The notes beneath the pieces are model-generated. The model was not told the DNA's origin, made no database searches, and was given only the letters and a program-made list of their open reading frames with translations. The position numbers and the translations under genes are program-made. A DNA stretch of 64,000 nucleotides, taken from positions 186,001 through 250,000 of the forward strand of contig CAVPDC010000020.1 of assembly GCA_963702595.1 (NCBI GenBank), given 5' to 3'. Shown here one piece after another: positions 46,794 to 55,623 of this stretch (the stretch's first letter is position 1; each line of letters begins with the position of its first letter). Source of the DNA: JALORV01 sp963702595 (GTDB taxonomy: Bacteria; Pseudomonadota; Gammaproteobacteria; Burkholderiales; Burkholderiaceae_F).

Positions 46794-46927
46794 CACCGGC
46801 TTTCCGCACCCGGCCCTGGCTTTGAGAAATCAGCCTTGGCCAGCCTGGCAGTCGCGGGTCTGGTAGCGGCAATCGCAGAACGCGAAATTTTGGTCCCGGC
46901 CAATCGAAGCCGGGGATGGAGATAAGA

Positions 46928-47596
46928 ATGAGCGAAGCACGCTCGGCGCTCGGCCTATTGGGCCGCAAGGTCGGCATGACGCGCATCTTCACCGACGACG
47001 GCGAATCCGTCCCGGTCACGGTGCTCGACGTGTCCAACAATCGCGTCAGCCAGGTCAAGACGCCTGAAACCGACGGCTACACCGCGGTGCAGGTCGCCTA
47101 TGGCACCCGCAAGTCCTCCCGTGTTGCCAAGCCGCAAGCCGGTCACTACGCCAAATCCGGCGTAGAAGCGGGCTCGGTTCTGCGCGAATTCCGCATCGAC
47201 GCCGCCAAGGCTTCCGAGCTGAAAGCCGGCGCCACGATCGGTCTCGACATCTTCAGCGTCGGGCAAAAAGTCGACGTCACCGGCGTGACGATCGGCAAGG
47301 GTTTCGCCGGCGCCATCAAGCGGCACCACTTTTCGTCCAACCGCGCCACACACGGCAATTCGGTGTCGACCAACGCCCCGGGCTCGATCGGTAACCGGCA
47401 GGATCCGGGACGTGTGTTTCCCGGCAAGCGCATGGCGGGGCACCTCGGCGACGAGCAGCGCACGACGCAGAACCTGGTGGTCGCGCGCATCGATCCCGAA
47501 CGCGGTCTGTTGCTGGTGAGGGGTGCGGTTCCGGGATCCGCCGGTGGCAATGTGATCGTGCGTCCGGCCGCCAAGGCCAAGGCGCCGAAGGCCTAA
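46928..47596 (+). CDS. rplC: 50S ribosomal protein L3
   Basis: A 222-residue L3, an early assembly protein near the peptidyl transferase centre. It has LLGRKVGMTRIFTDDGESVP, and GNSVSTNAPGSIGNRQDPGR with the Gln that is methylated in relatives. The ATG at 46928 has GGAG six bases upstream. Confidence 0.98.
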   Translation: MSEARSALGLLGRKVGMTRIFTDDGESVPVTVLDVSNNRVSQVKTPETDGYTAVQVAYGTRKSSRVAKPQAGHYAKSGVEAGSVLREFRIDAAKASELKAGATIGLDIFSVGQKVDVTGVTIGKGFAGAIKRHHFSSNRATHGNSVSTNAPGSIGNRQDPGRVFPGKRMAGHLGDEQRTTQNLVVARIDPERGLLLVRGAVPGSAGGNVIVRPAAKAKAPKA

Positions 47597-47605
47597 GGGG
47601 GCGCG

Positions 47606-48226
47606 ATGGAACTCAAGCTATTGAACGCTCAGGGCCAGGCTGCCGGCACGACGTCGGCGCCGGAAACGCTCTTCGGTCGCGAATTCAACGAGGCGCTGGT
47701 GCACCAGATAGTGGTCGCCTACCAGGCCAATGCACGGCAGGGCACGCGTGCGCAGAAGGACCGTACGACGGTCAAGCACTCGACGCGCAAGCCGTGGCGC
47801 CAGAAAGGCACCGGCCGCGCGCGCGCGGGCATGACGTCGAGCCCGATCTGGCGTGGCGGTGGCCGTGCGTTTCCGAACTCGCCGGACGAGAATTTCTCGC
47901 ATAAGGTCAACAAGAAGATGTACCGCGCTGGCATGACGTCGATACTGTCAAAGCTGGCACGTGAGGACCGCATCGCCGTTGTTGACGGCCTGGGGGTCGA
48001 TTCGCCCAAGACCAAGCAACTGGCCGAAAAGCTCAAGGCGATGGGCCTGGAGTCGGTGCTGATCATCACGGATGCGGTCGACGAGAACCTGTACCTCGCC
48101 TCGCGCAACCTGAAGAACGTGCTGATCGTCGAGCCGCGTTACGCGGACCCGCTGTCGCTGATCCACTACAAGAGGGTGATCGTGACCAAGCCGGCGATCG
48201 CCAAGCTCGAGGAGATGTGGGGATGA
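47606..48226 (+). CDS. rplD: 50S ribosomal protein L4
   Basis: A 206-residue L4 that lines the exit tunnel; in E. coli it also represses the S10 operon. The tunnel loop region KHSTRKPWRQKGTGRARAG and PIWRGGGRAFP are typical. Its TGA overlaps the rplW ATG (ATGA at 48223-48226). Confidence 0.98.
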   Translation: MELKLLNAQGQAAGTTSAPETLFGREFNEALVHQIVVAYQANARQGTRAQKDRTTVKHSTRKPWRQKGTGRARAGMTSSPIWRGGGRAFPNSPDENFSHKVNKKMYRAGMTSILSKLAREDRIAVVDGLGVDSPKTKQLAEKLKAMGLESVLIITDAVDENLYLASRNLKNVLIVEPRYADPLSLIHYKRVIVTKPAIAKLEEMWG

Positions 48227-48534
48227 GCACGCCAACCCGTCAGGACCGTCTGTACAGCGTGCTGCTGGCGCCGATCGTTTCCGAGAAGAGCACGATGATC
48301 GGCGAGAAGAACGACCAGGTCGCCTTCCGCGTCATGCAGGACGCCACCAAGCTGGAAGTCAAGGCTGCCGTCGAGCACCTGTTCAAGGTGCAGGTCGATA
48401 AGGTTTCCATCCTGAACCAGAAGGGCAAGAACAAGCGCTTCGGCCGCTTCACCGGCAAGCGTGGAAACGTACGCAAGGCGTACGTGAGCCTTAAAGAAGG
48501 TCAGGAAATCAACTTCGCGCAAGAGGTGAAGTAA
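48223..48534 (+). CDS. rplW: 50S ribosomal protein L23
   Basis: A 103-residue L23, docking site of trigger factor and SRP at the tunnel exit. It has LLAPIVSEKSTMIGEKNDQV and KNKRFGRFTGKRGN. The ATG at 48223 has GGAG eight bases upstream and overlaps the rplD stop. The rplW stop overlaps the rplB ATG by one base (TAATG). Confidence 0.98.
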   Translation: MSTPTRQDRLYSVLLAPIVSEKSTMIGEKNDQVAFRVMQDATKLEVKAAVEHLFKVQVDKVSILNQKGKNKRFGRFTGKRGNVRKAYVSLKEGQEINFAQEVK

Positions 48535-49361
48535 TGGCACTCGTCAAGGTCAAACCGACGTCTGCCGGCCGGCGCGGGCTGGTCAAGGTCGTCAACGACA
48601 AACTTCACAAGGGCAAACCGTTCGCGGGACTGCTCGAGAAGAAGACGCGCTCGTCCGGTCGCAACAACACCGGGCGCATCACGACGCGTCACATGGGCGG
48701 TGGCCACAAGCAGCATTACCGCGTGATCGACTTCAAGCGAGCGAAGGATGGCGTCGCGGCCAAGGTCGAGCGCCTGGAGTACGACCCGAACCGCTCGGCG
48801 CACATCGCGCTGCTGGTCTATGCGGACGGCGAGCGCCGTTACATCATCGCGCCCAAGGGCCTGACCGTCGGAGCGCAGCTCATGAGTGGCAACGAGGCGC
48901 CGATCCGTGTCGGCAACACGCTGCCCCTGCGCAACATCCCGGTCGGCACGACGGTGCACTGCGTCGAGATGCTGCCGGGTAAGGGTGCGCAGCTGGCGCG
49001 CGCGGCCGGTACATCCGTGCAGTTGCTGGCACGCGAAGGGACGTATGCCCAGTTGCGGCTGCGTTCCGGCGAGATCCGCCGCGTGCTGATCGACTGCCGC
49101 GCCACGATCGGTGAAGTCGGCAACGAAGAGAACAACCTGCGCCAGATCGGCAAGGCCGGTGCGATGCGCTGGCGCGGCGTGCGCCCGACGGTCCGCGGCG
49201 TGGCGATGAACCCGGTCGATCACCCGCACGGTGGTGGCGAAGGCCGCACCGGGACCAAGCGTGATCCGGTCAGCCCGTGGGGTCAGCTGGCCAAGGGCTA
49301 TCGCACCCGCAACAACAAGCGCACGGATTCGATGATCGTGCAGCGACGCAATCGCAAGTAA
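48534..49361 (+). CDS. rplB: 50S ribosomal protein L2
   Basis: A 275-residue L2, needed for subunit joining and peptidyl transfer. It has RNNTGRITTRHMGGGHKQHY near the start and RGVAMNPVDHPHGGGEGRTG near residue 225, including the essential His. Translation is coupled to rplW through the 1-base overlap. Confidence 0.99.
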   Translation: MALVKVKPTSAGRRGLVKVVNDKLHKGKPFAGLLEKKTRSSGRNNTGRITTRHMGGGHKQHYRVIDFKRAKDGVAAKVERLEYDPNRSAHIALLVYADGERRYIIAPKGLTVGAQLMSGNEAPIRVGNTLPLRNIPVGTTVHCVEMLPGKGAQLARAAGTSVQLLAREGTYAQLRLRSGEIRRVLIDCRATIGEVGNEENNLRQIGKAGAMRWRGVRPTVRGVAMNPVDHPHGGGEGRTGTKRDPVSPWGQLAKGYRTRNNKRTDSMIVQRRNRK

Positions 49362-49371
49362 GGGGTCCTGA

Positions 49372-49656
49372 ATGTCTCGTTCTCTGAAAAAGGGCCCGTT
49401 TGTCGACGGGCATCTGCTGAAGAAAGTGGAAACGGCGCAGGCAACCCGTGACAAGAAGCCGATCAAGACCTGGTCGCGCCGCTCGATGATCCTGCCCGAG
49501 TTCATCGGACTGACGATCGCCGTGCACAACGGCAAGCAGCACGTGCCGGTCTACATCAACGAAAACATGGTCGGTCACAAGCTCGGCGAGTTTGCGCTGA
49601 CCCGGACCTTCAAGGGTCACGCGGCGGACAAGAAGACCGCCGTGGCGAAGAAGTAA
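49372..49656 (+). CDS. rpsS: 30S ribosomal protein S19
   Basis: A 94-residue S19 at the head of the 30S subunit. It starts MSRSLKKGPFVDGHLLKKVE and contains TWSRRSMILPEFIGLTIAVH. Normal length. Confidence 0.98.
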   Translation: MSRSLKKGPFVDGHLLKKVETAQATRDKKPIKTWSRRSMILPEFIGLTIAVHNGKQHVPVYINENMVGHKLGEFALTRTFKGHAADKKTAVAKK

Positions 49657-49666
49657 GGTGATGACG

Positions 49667-50011
49667 ATGGAAACTAGTGCATCGGTTCGCGGAGTTCGGC
49701 TGTCGGCCCAGAAGGGGCGGCTCGTGGCCGACCTCATCCGCGGCAAGCCGGTCGACAAGGCGCTGAACATCCTTGGCTTCACGCAGAAGAAGGCGGCCGG
49801 CATCATCAAGAAGGCGCTGGAGTCGGCGATCGCCAACGCCGAGCACAACGACGGCGCGGATATCGACGAACTGCGCGTTACCAGCATCCTGGTCGAGAAG
49901 GCCGCCACGCTGAGCCGCTTTTCCGCGCGTGCGAAGGGCCGTGGTGCCCGCATCGGCAAACAGACCTGCCACATCTTCGTGACGGTCGGCGACGCCAAAC
50001 CCAAGAAATAG
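49667..50011 (+). CDS. rplV: 50S ribosomal protein L22
   Basis: A 114-residue L22 whose loop lines the exit tunnel. It begins METSASVRGVRLSAQKGRLV like beta-proteobacterial L22. It also has RFSARAKGRGARIGKQTCHI. The ATG at 49667 has AAGG eight bases upstream; starts at 49658 and 49661 are in frame but less likely. Confidence 0.96.
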   Translation: METSASVRGVRLSAQKGRLVADLIRGKPVDKALNILGFTQKKAAGIIKKALESAIANAEHNDGADIDELRVTSILVEKAATLSRFSARAKGRGARIGKQTCHIFVTVGDAKPKK

Positions 50012-50018
50012 GTGAACA

Positions 50019-50915
50019 ATGGGTCAAAAGATCAATCCCACCGGCTTCCGTCTCGCCGTCACCCGTAACTGGGGTTCGCGCTGGTTCGCCACCGGTCCGG
50101 CGTTCCCGAAGATGCTGCAGGAGGACCTCAAGGTCCGCGAGTTTCTTCGCAAGAAGCTGCGCAGCGCCTCGGTTGGACGCATCGTGATCGAGCGTCCGGC
50201 CAAGAACGCCCGCATCACGATCTACTCGGCGCGTCCGGGTGTCGTCATCGGCAAGAAGGGCGAGGACATCGAGTCGCTGAAGGCGACGCTGCAGAAGATG
50301 CTCGGCGTGCCGGTGCACGTCAACATCGAGGAGATCCGTAAGCCGGAACTCGACGCGCAGCTGATTGCCGACTCGATTACGCAACAGCTCGAAAAGCGAA
50401 TCATGTTCCGCCGTGCGATGAAGCGCGCGATGCAGAACGCGATGCGGCTGGGCGCGCAGGGCATCAAGATCATGAGCGCGGGTCGCCTGAACGGCATCGA
50501 AATCGCGCGGACCGAGTGGTACCGCGAAGGCCGCGTGCCGCTGCATACGCTGCGCGCTGACATCGACTACGGCTTCTCGGAAGCCAAGACCACCTACGGC
50601 GTCATCGGCGTCAAGTGCTGGGTCTACAAGGGTGACACGCTGGGCCGGAACGACGCCCCGGCAGCGACCGACACTCCGGCACCGGAGCGCGAAGACCGAC
50701 GTCCGCGCCGTCCTGAAGGCCGTCCCGACAGTCGTCCGGCCGGCAAGGCCCCCGCGAAGCGTGCCCGCAAGACGGGTACCGACACCCCGGCGCCGGTCGA
50801 CACTGCGGCAGCCGTCGAAAAGCCCAAGGACGACGCCGCCAAGCCGGTGGTCAAGCGCGTGCGCAAGGTCGCGGTGAAGACCCCGGCCGAAGGCGGCGCG
50901 AAAGACGGAGAGTAA
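50019..50915 (+). CDS. rpsC: 30S ribosomal protein S3 (long C-terminal tail)
   Basis: A 298-residue S3, part of the mRNA entry helicase. The KH domain has RPGVVIGKKGEDIESL and the C-terminal domain ends near residue 210 (VIGVKCWVYKGDTLGR). Beyond that a basic, Pro- and Asp-rich tail of about 85 residues is added. E. coli S3 has 233 residues; beta-proteobacterial S3 is often longer, but this tail is large. Confidence 0.98.
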   Translation: MGQKINPTGFRLAVTRNWGSRWFATGPAFPKMLQEDLKVREFLRKKLRSASVGRIVIERPAKNARITIYSARPGVVIGKKGEDIESLKATLQKMLGVPVHVNIEEIRKPELDAQLIADSITQQLEKRIMFRRAMKRAMQNAMRLGAQGIKIMSAGRLNGIEIARTEWYREGRVPLHTLRADIDYGFSEAKTTYGVIGVKCWVYKGDTLGRNDAPAATDTPAPEREDRRPRRPEGRPDSRPAGKAPAKRARKTGTDTPAPVDTAAAVEKPKDDAAKPVVKRVRKVAVKTPAEGGAKDGE

Positions 50916-50918
50916 GTC

Positions 50919-51335
50919 ATGCTGCAACCCGCTCGACGCAAGTATCGCAAGGAGCAGAAAGGCCGCAACCGCGGCCTCGCGCTGCGCGGCGCCCATGTTT
51001 CCTTTGGTGAATTCGGCCTCAAGGTCACCGAGCGCGGCCGCCTGACCGCGCGTCAGATCGAGGCGGCGCGCCGCGCGATCAGCCGCCACATCAAGCGCGG
51101 CGGTCGCGTCTGGATCCGCGTGTTTCCGGACAAGCCGATTTCCCAGAAGCCGGCGGAGGTCCGCATGGGCAACGGCAAAGGCAACCCCGAGTACTGGGTC
51201 GCCGAAGTGCGGCCAGGCAATGTGGTCTACGAACTTGACGGCGTGACCGAAGCGCTCGCGCGCGAGGCGTTCGCGCTGGCCGCGGCCAAGTTGCCGCTGA
51301 AGACGACGTTCGTCGTGCGCCAGCTCGGCACCTGA
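50919..51335 (+). CDS. rplP: 50S ribosomal protein L16
   Basis: A 138-residue L16 near the A-site finger and peptidyl transferase centre. It starts MLQPARRKYRKEQKGRNRGL and has GRVWIRVFPDKPISQKPAEV and RMGNGKGNPEYWVAEV. Normal length. Confidence 0.98.
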   Translation: MLQPARRKYRKEQKGRNRGLALRGAHVSFGEFGLKVTERGRLTARQIEAARRAISRHIKRGGRVWIRVFPDKPISQKPAEVRMGNGKGNPEYWVAEVRPGNVVYELDGVTEALAREAFALAAAKLPLKTTFVVRQLGT

Positions 51336-51347
51336 GGAGACGGAACG

Positions 51348-51542
51348 ATGAATACGAAGGAAATGCGCGCGAAGGACTCCGACGCGCTGACCAAAGAGCT
51401 GCAGGAGCTGCAGAGAGCCCACTTCTCGCTGCGTATGCAGAAGGCCACGCAGCAACTGCAGAACACCAGCCAGATCCGTAACACGCGGCGTGACATCGCC
51501 CGCGTGCGGACTATCCTGACCCAGAAGGCGAAGGCCAAATGA
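51348..51542 (+). CDS. rpmC: 50S ribosomal protein L29
   Basis: A 64-residue L29, a two-helix protein at the tunnel exit. It has ALTKELQELQRAHFSLRMQK and TRRDIARVRTILTQK. Its TGA overlaps the rpsQ ATG (ATGA at 51539-51542). Confidence 0.97.
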   Translation: MNTKEMRAKDSDALTKELQELQRAHFSLRMQKATQQLQNTSQIRNTRRDIARVRTILTQKAKAK

Positions 51543-51808
51543 ACGCTGAGAAGAAGGCGCTGACGCGCACCCTGGTCGGCAAGGTGGTCAGCAACAAGAT
51601 GGACAAGACGGTGACGGTGCTGGTCGAGCGGCGCGTGAAGCACCCGGTCTACGGCAAGTACGTCGTCAAGTCGAACAAGTACCACGCGCACGACGACACC
51701 GACACCCTGAACGAGGGCGACATTGTCGAGATCGCTTCGACGCGGCCGCTGTCCAAGACTAAGACCTGGAAAGTCACCAGAGTGGTGGAAGCGGTCCAGG
51801 CGATCTGA
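51539..51808 (+). CDS. rpsQ: 30S ribosomal protein S17
   Basis: An 89-residue S17, an early 16S rRNA binder. It has RTLVGKVVSNKMDKTVTVLV and HPVYGKYVVKSNKYHAHDD. It is coupled to rpmC and followed by an unusual gap of 352 bases. Confidence 0.98.
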   Translation: MNAEKKALTRTLVGKVVSNKMDKTVTVLVERRVKHPVYGKYVVKSNKYHAHDDTDTLNEGDIVEIASTRPLSKTKTWKVTRVVEAVQAI

Positions 51809-52160
51809 CGCTTGCGGCGGTGCCGCGAAACCGGATACAATCGCAGGCTTCGCGTTTGCGGGTCTCTGTTTAAGAGGCCAGCTGCAGTCTTCGCGAAGGT
51901 CTTCGCGAACGGAGACGGCAAGCAGTGAACGGGATCAGGCGCATCGAGTAGGCGTCGGTCCAGCCCGAGTAGTTGTCGGGCAAGGTAGCAGGAAGGCAGT
52001 TTTTCGGAGCGCGACGGTGCGCCCCGTCCCCCCGCCGGCGGCGGGGCACAGGACGGACGCATCCCGGACTCCTCAACCCGGACGGGACCAAGACTGACCG
52101 TAGCCGCGATTTCGAACTTTCGAAATCCGGGCCTGCGGTTCAAGTTGGGATGCGATAGCC
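51809..52160 (+). promoter_or_regulatory. rpsQ-rplN gap with candidate spc-operon promoter
   Basis: A gene-free gap of 352 bases. A promoter-like TTGCGG (51812-51817)-18-TACAAT (51836-51841) sits right after rpsQ. A GC hairpin ccccgcc/ggcgggg lies near 52030-52046, and a tttt run occurs near 52001-52004. It may carry its own promoter and a long leader for rplN onward. Confidence 0.5.
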
Positions 52161-52529
52161 ATGATTCAGATGCAGACGATGCTGGACGTCGCCGACAACA
52201 CCGGCGCCCGTTCGGTGATGTGTATCAAGGTGTTGGGCGGCTCCAAGCGCCGCTACGCGAACATCGGTGACGTCATCAAGGTGACGATCAAAGAGTGCGC
52301 GCCACGTGGTCGCGTGAAAAAGGGCGAGGTCTACAGCGCTGTTGTCGTGCGCACCGCCAAGGGCCTGCGCCGCGGCGACGGGTCGGCGATCAAGTTCGAC
52401 AACAACGCGGCCGTACTGCTCAACGCCAAGCTGGAGCCCATCGGCACCCGCATCTTCGGGCCGGTCACGCGTGAACTGCGTACCGAGCGCTTCATGAAGA
52501 TCGTGTCGCTGGCGCCGGAAGTTCTTTAA
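52161..52529 (+). CDS. rplN: 50S ribosomal protein L14
   Basis: A 122-residue L14 at the subunit interface. It starts MIQMQTMLDVADNTGARSVM and has VTIKECAPRGRVKKGEVYSA. The ribosome-binding site is weak (GGGATG upstream). Confidence 0.98.
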   Translation: MIQMQTMLDVADNTGARSVMCIKVLGGSKRRYANIGDVIKVTIKECAPRGRVKKGEVYSAVVVRTAKGLRRGDGSAIKFDNNAAVLLNAKLEPIGTRIFGPVTRELRTERFMKIVSLAPEVL

Positions 52530-52541
52530 GGGAGCGCGGAC

Positions 52542-52862
52542 ATGGAACGTATCCGCAAGGGCGACGAGGTCGTCGTCATCGCAGGCAGGGACAAGGGCAA
52601 GCGCGGCACAGTTTTGCGCCGGGTCGACGGTTCGCACCTCGTTGTCGAGGGGATCAACGTCGTCAAGAAGCACGTTCGTCCGAACCCGATGAAGGGCGAG
52701 ACCGGCGGCATCATTGACAAGACGATGCCGATCGACCAGTCGAACGTCATGCTTTTCAATCCGGCCACCAGCAAGGGGGACCGCGTTGGAATCAAGCTGG
52801 TCGACGGCAAGAGGCTGCGCGTGTTCAAGAGCAACGGCGCCGTCGTCGGCGCCAAGCAGTAA
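52542..52862 (+). CDS. rplX: 50S ribosomal protein L24
   Basis: A 106-residue L24, an assembly initiator with a KOW motif (RIRKGDEVVVIAGRDKGKRG). Contains VEGINVVKKHVRPNP and GGIIDKTMPIDQSNVMLFNP. Spaced 12 bases after rplN. Confidence 0.98.
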   Translation: MERIRKGDEVVVIAGRDKGKRGTVLRRVDGSHLVVEGINVVKKHVRPNPMKGETGGIIDKTMPIDQSNVMLFNPATSKGDRVGIKLVDGKRLRVFKSNGAVVGAKQ

Positions 52863-52873
52863 GGGAGTCGGAC

Positions 52874-53413
52874 ATGGCGCGTTTCCATAGCCAGTACCGC
52901 GAGAAGGTCGTGCCCGAACTGATGAGCAAGTTCGGCTACAAGTCCGTGATGCAGGTGCCGCGCATCACGAAGATCACGCTGAACATGGGCGTCGGCGAGG
53001 CCGTCAACGACAAGAAGAACATCGACATGGCCGTCGGCGACCTGACCAAGATCGCCGGCCAGAAGCCGGTGGTGACCAAGGCGCGCAAGGCCATCGCGAA
53101 CTTCAAGATCCGCGAAGACCTCGCCATCGGGACGATGGTGACGCTGCGTGGCGAGCGCATGTACGAGTTCCTCGACCGCCTGGTCACCGTGGCGCTGCCG
53201 CGCGTGCGCGACTTCCGCGGCGTGTCGGGCCGTGCGTTTGACGGCCGTGGCAACTACAACATCGGGCTGAAGGAACAGATCATCTTCCCGGAGATCGAGT
53301 ACGACAAGATCGACAAGCTCCGTGGCATGAACATCAGCATCACGACGACCGCGAAGTCGGACGACGAAGCGAAGGCGCTTCTCGCCGCATTCCGGTTCCC
53401 GTTCCGCAATTAA
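52874..53413 (+). CDS. rplE: 50S ribosomal protein L5
   Basis: A 179-residue L5 that binds 5S rRNA and bridges subunits. It has VPRITKITLNMGVGEAVNDK, GQKPVVTKARKAIANFKIRE and RGMNISITTTAKSDDEAKAL. Normal length. Confidence 0.98.
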   Translation: MARFHSQYREKVVPELMSKFGYKSVMQVPRITKITLNMGVGEAVNDKKNIDMAVGDLTKIAGQKPVVTKARKAIANFKIREDLAIGTMVTLRGERMYEFLDRLVTVALPRVRDFRGVSGRAFDGRGNYNIGLKEQIIFPEIEYDKIDKLRGMNISITTTAKSDDEAKALLAAFRFPFRN

Positions 53414-53424
53414 GCGAGGGGAGA

Positions 53425-53730
53425 ATGGCGAAACTCGCATTAGTGAATCGAGAAGCAAAGCGCGAAGCCGCGGTCAAGAAGCACGCCGCCAAGCGCGCCG
53501 AGCTCAAGACCATCATTGCCGACCAGGCGCGCTCGATGGACGAGCGCATGGACGCGATGAAGCGCCTGCAGGCACTGCCGCGCAATGCCAGCCCGACGCG
53601 GTTGCGCAACCGTTGTGCGCTGACCGGCCGCCCTCGCGGCACGTTCCGCAAGTTCGGGCTCGCGCGCGCCAAGATCCGAGAGGCCGCGATGCGCGGTGAC
53701 ATCCCAGGCCTGACCAAGGCCAGCTGGTAA
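53425..53730 (+). CDS. rpsN: 30S ribosomal protein S14 (zinc-free form)
   Basis: A 101-residue S14 of the long, zinc-free type: no CxxC pairs are present. Landmarks are LQALPRNASPTRLRNRCALT and GRPRGTFRKFGLARAKIREA. Confidence 0.98.
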   Translation: MAKLALVNREAKREAAVKKHAAKRAELKTIIADQARSMDERMDAMKRLQALPRNASPTRLRNRCALTGRPRGTFRKFGLARAKIREAAMRGDIPGLTKASW

Positions 53731-53743
53731 GCGAGGAACGCAC

Positions 53744-54139
53744 ATGAGCATGAGTGATCCCATCGCCGACATGCTGACCCGCATCCGCAATGCACAGCGG
53801 GTGGAGAAGCCTGAAGTCGCGATGCCGTCGTCGAAAGTCAAGGTTGCCATCGCCCAGGTCCTGAAGGACGAGGGCTATATCGAGGGCTTCCAGGTCAACC
53901 CCAACGAAGGCAAGCCGGAACTTCGCATCGGCCTGAAGTACTACGCCGGCCGCCCTGTCATCGAGAGCCTCGAGCGCGTCTCGCGTCCGGGGCTGCGCGT
54001 CTACAAGGGCAGTGACGACATTCCGGCCGTGATGAACGGCCTGGGCGTCGCGATCGTTTCGACCTCGCGCGGCGTGATGACCGACCGCAGAGCGCGCAGT
54101 CAGGGCGTCGGCGGCGAAGTCCTCTGCTACGTCGCGTAA
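53744..54139 (+). CDS. rpsH: 30S ribosomal protein S8
   Basis: A 131-residue S8; in E. coli it represses the spc operon by binding near rplE. It has DPIADMLTRIRNAQ and the C-terminal GLGVAIVSTSRGVMTDRRAR, then GGEVLCYVA. Confidence 0.98.
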   Translation: MSMSDPIADMLTRIRNAQRVEKPEVAMPSSKVKVAIAQVLKDEGYIEGFQVNPNEGKPELRIGLKYYAGRPVIESLERVSRPGLRVYKGSDDIPAVMNGLGVAIVSTSRGVMTDRRARSQGVGGEVLCYVA

Positions 54140-54155
54140 CGGGCGGAGGAAGAAA

Positions 54156-54689
54156 ATGTCTCGAGTTGCACGAATCCCGGTGACGGTCGAAAAGGGCGTG
54201 GACGTCCAGATCGCCGCCGGCAACATCACGGTCAAGGGGCCGCTGGGCACGCTTCAGCAGTCGCTTTCGAGCCGCGTCAAAGTGGAAATGGCCGACGGCA
54301 AGGTTTCGTTTGCCGCCGCCGACGAGTCGCGCGAAGCGAATGCAATGAGCGGGACGATGCGCGCGCTGGTGGCGGGCATGGTCGAGGGCGTCTCGAAGGG
54401 CTTCGCGAAGAAGCTCACGCTGGTCGGGGTCGGTTATCGCGCACAGGCCCAGGGCGACAAGCTCAACCTGTCGCTCGGCTTTTCGCATCCGGTCGTGCAC
54501 CAGATGCCCACGGGTGTGAAGTGCGAGACCCCGACGCAGACCGAAATCGTCATCAAGGGAGCCGACAAGCAGAAGGTCGGTCAGGTCGCGGCTGAAGTGC
54601 GAGGCTACAAGCCCCCGGAGCCCTACAAGGGCAAGGGCGTGCGCTACGCCGACGAAGTTGTGGTCATCAAAGAGACCAAGAAGAAATAA
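54156..54689 (+). CDS. rplF: 50S ribosomal protein L6
   Basis: A 177-residue L6 near the sarcin-ricin loop. It starts MSRVARIPVTVEKGVDVQIA and ends RGYKPPEPYKGKGVRYADEV. Normal length. Confidence 0.98.
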   Translation: MSRVARIPVTVEKGVDVQIAAGNITVKGPLGTLQQSLSSRVKVEMADGKVSFAAADESREANAMSGTMRALVAGMVEGVSKGFAKKLTLVGVGYRAQAQGDKLNLSLGFSHPVVHQMPTGVKCETPTQTEIVIKGADKQKVGQVAAEVRGYKPPEPYKGKGVRYADEVVVIKETKKK

Positions 54690-54707
54690 GGCGGCGAGAG
54701 GTCATCC

Positions 54708-55076
54708 ATGATTGAGAAAAAGGAATCCCGTCTCCGTCGTGCGCGCGCTACGCGTGCCCGCATTGCGCTGCAGAAGGTCGAGCGGCTGACCGTCAACCGG
54801 ACCAACCTGCACATCTACGCGAGTGTGGTTTCGGCGGACGGCGGCAAGGTTCTGGCGACGGCCTCGACAGCCGAGCCCGAGGTGCGTACGCAGCTCGCGT
54901 CGGCCAAGGGCAAAGGCAGCAATGTCAATGCCGCCAAGATTGTTGGGACCCGCATCGCCGAGAAGGCGAAGGCGGCCGGCGTCGAGAGCGTGGCTTTCGA
55001 TCGCGCCGGATATCGATTCCATGGCCGGGTCAAGGCGCTGGCGGATGCCGCGCGTGAAGCCGGACTGAAGTTCTAA
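54708..55076 (+). CDS. rplR: 50S ribosomal protein L18
   Basis: A 122-residue 5S rRNA-binding L18. It has SRLRRARATRARIALQ and the C-terminal AFDRAGYRFHGRVKALADAA. Confidence 0.98.
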   Translation: MIEKKESRLRRARATRARIALQKVERLTVNRTNLHIYASVVSADGGKVLATASTAEPEVRTQLASAKGKGSNVNAAKIVGTRIAEKAKAAGVESVAFDRAGYRFHGRVKALADAAREAGLKF

Positions 55077-55087
55077 GGGGCAGCCAC

Positions 55088-55609
55088 ATGGCACGAGTGC
55101 AACCGAAAGGCGTCGTCTCCGAGGATCGTGACGACGGCATCAAGGAAAAGATGATCGCGATCAACCGCGTCACCAAGGTGGTGAAGGGTGGTCGGATTCT
55201 TGGATTTGCTGCGCTGACCGTGGTTGGCGACGGCGACGGCCGCATCGGCATGGGCAAGGGCAAGGCTCGTGAAGTGCCGGTTTCGGTCCAGAAGGCGATG
55301 GAGAAGGCACGTCGCGCCATGGCGAAGATGCCGCTGAAGAATGGAACGGTGCACCACTTTGTCGAAGGCAAGCACGGGGCTTCGAGGGTAATGCTGTCGC
55401 CGGCCGCGGAAGGCACCGGCGTCATCGCCGGCGGCCCGATGCGCGCGGTTTTCGACGTCATGGGCATTCGCAACATCGTGGCCAAGTCCCATGGCTCGAC
55501 CAACCCGTACAACCTGGTGCGTGCCACGCTGGATGCGCTCAGCAAGCTGCGCACCCCGGCCGAGATCGCGGCCAAGCGCGGCAAGTCGGTCGAAGAAGTG
55601 TTCGGCTGA
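55088..55609 (+). CDS. rpsE: 30S ribosomal protein S5
   Basis: A 173-residue S5 with roles in accuracy and mRNA entry. It has KMIAINRVTKVVKGGRILGF, GIRNIVAKSHGSTNPYNLV and LSKLRTPAEIAAKRGKSVEE. Wild-type residues occupy the spectinomycin loop. Confidence 0.98.
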   Translation: MARVQPKGVVSEDRDDGIKEKMIAINRVTKVVKGGRILGFAALTVVGDGDGRIGMGKGKAREVPVSVQKAMEKARRAMAKMPLKNGTVHHFVEGKHGASRVMLSPAAEGTGVIAGGPMRAVFDVMGIRNIVAKSHGSTNPYNLVRATLDALSKLRTPAEIAAKRGKSVEEVFG

Positions 55610-55623
55610 GCCGGAGAGATTCG

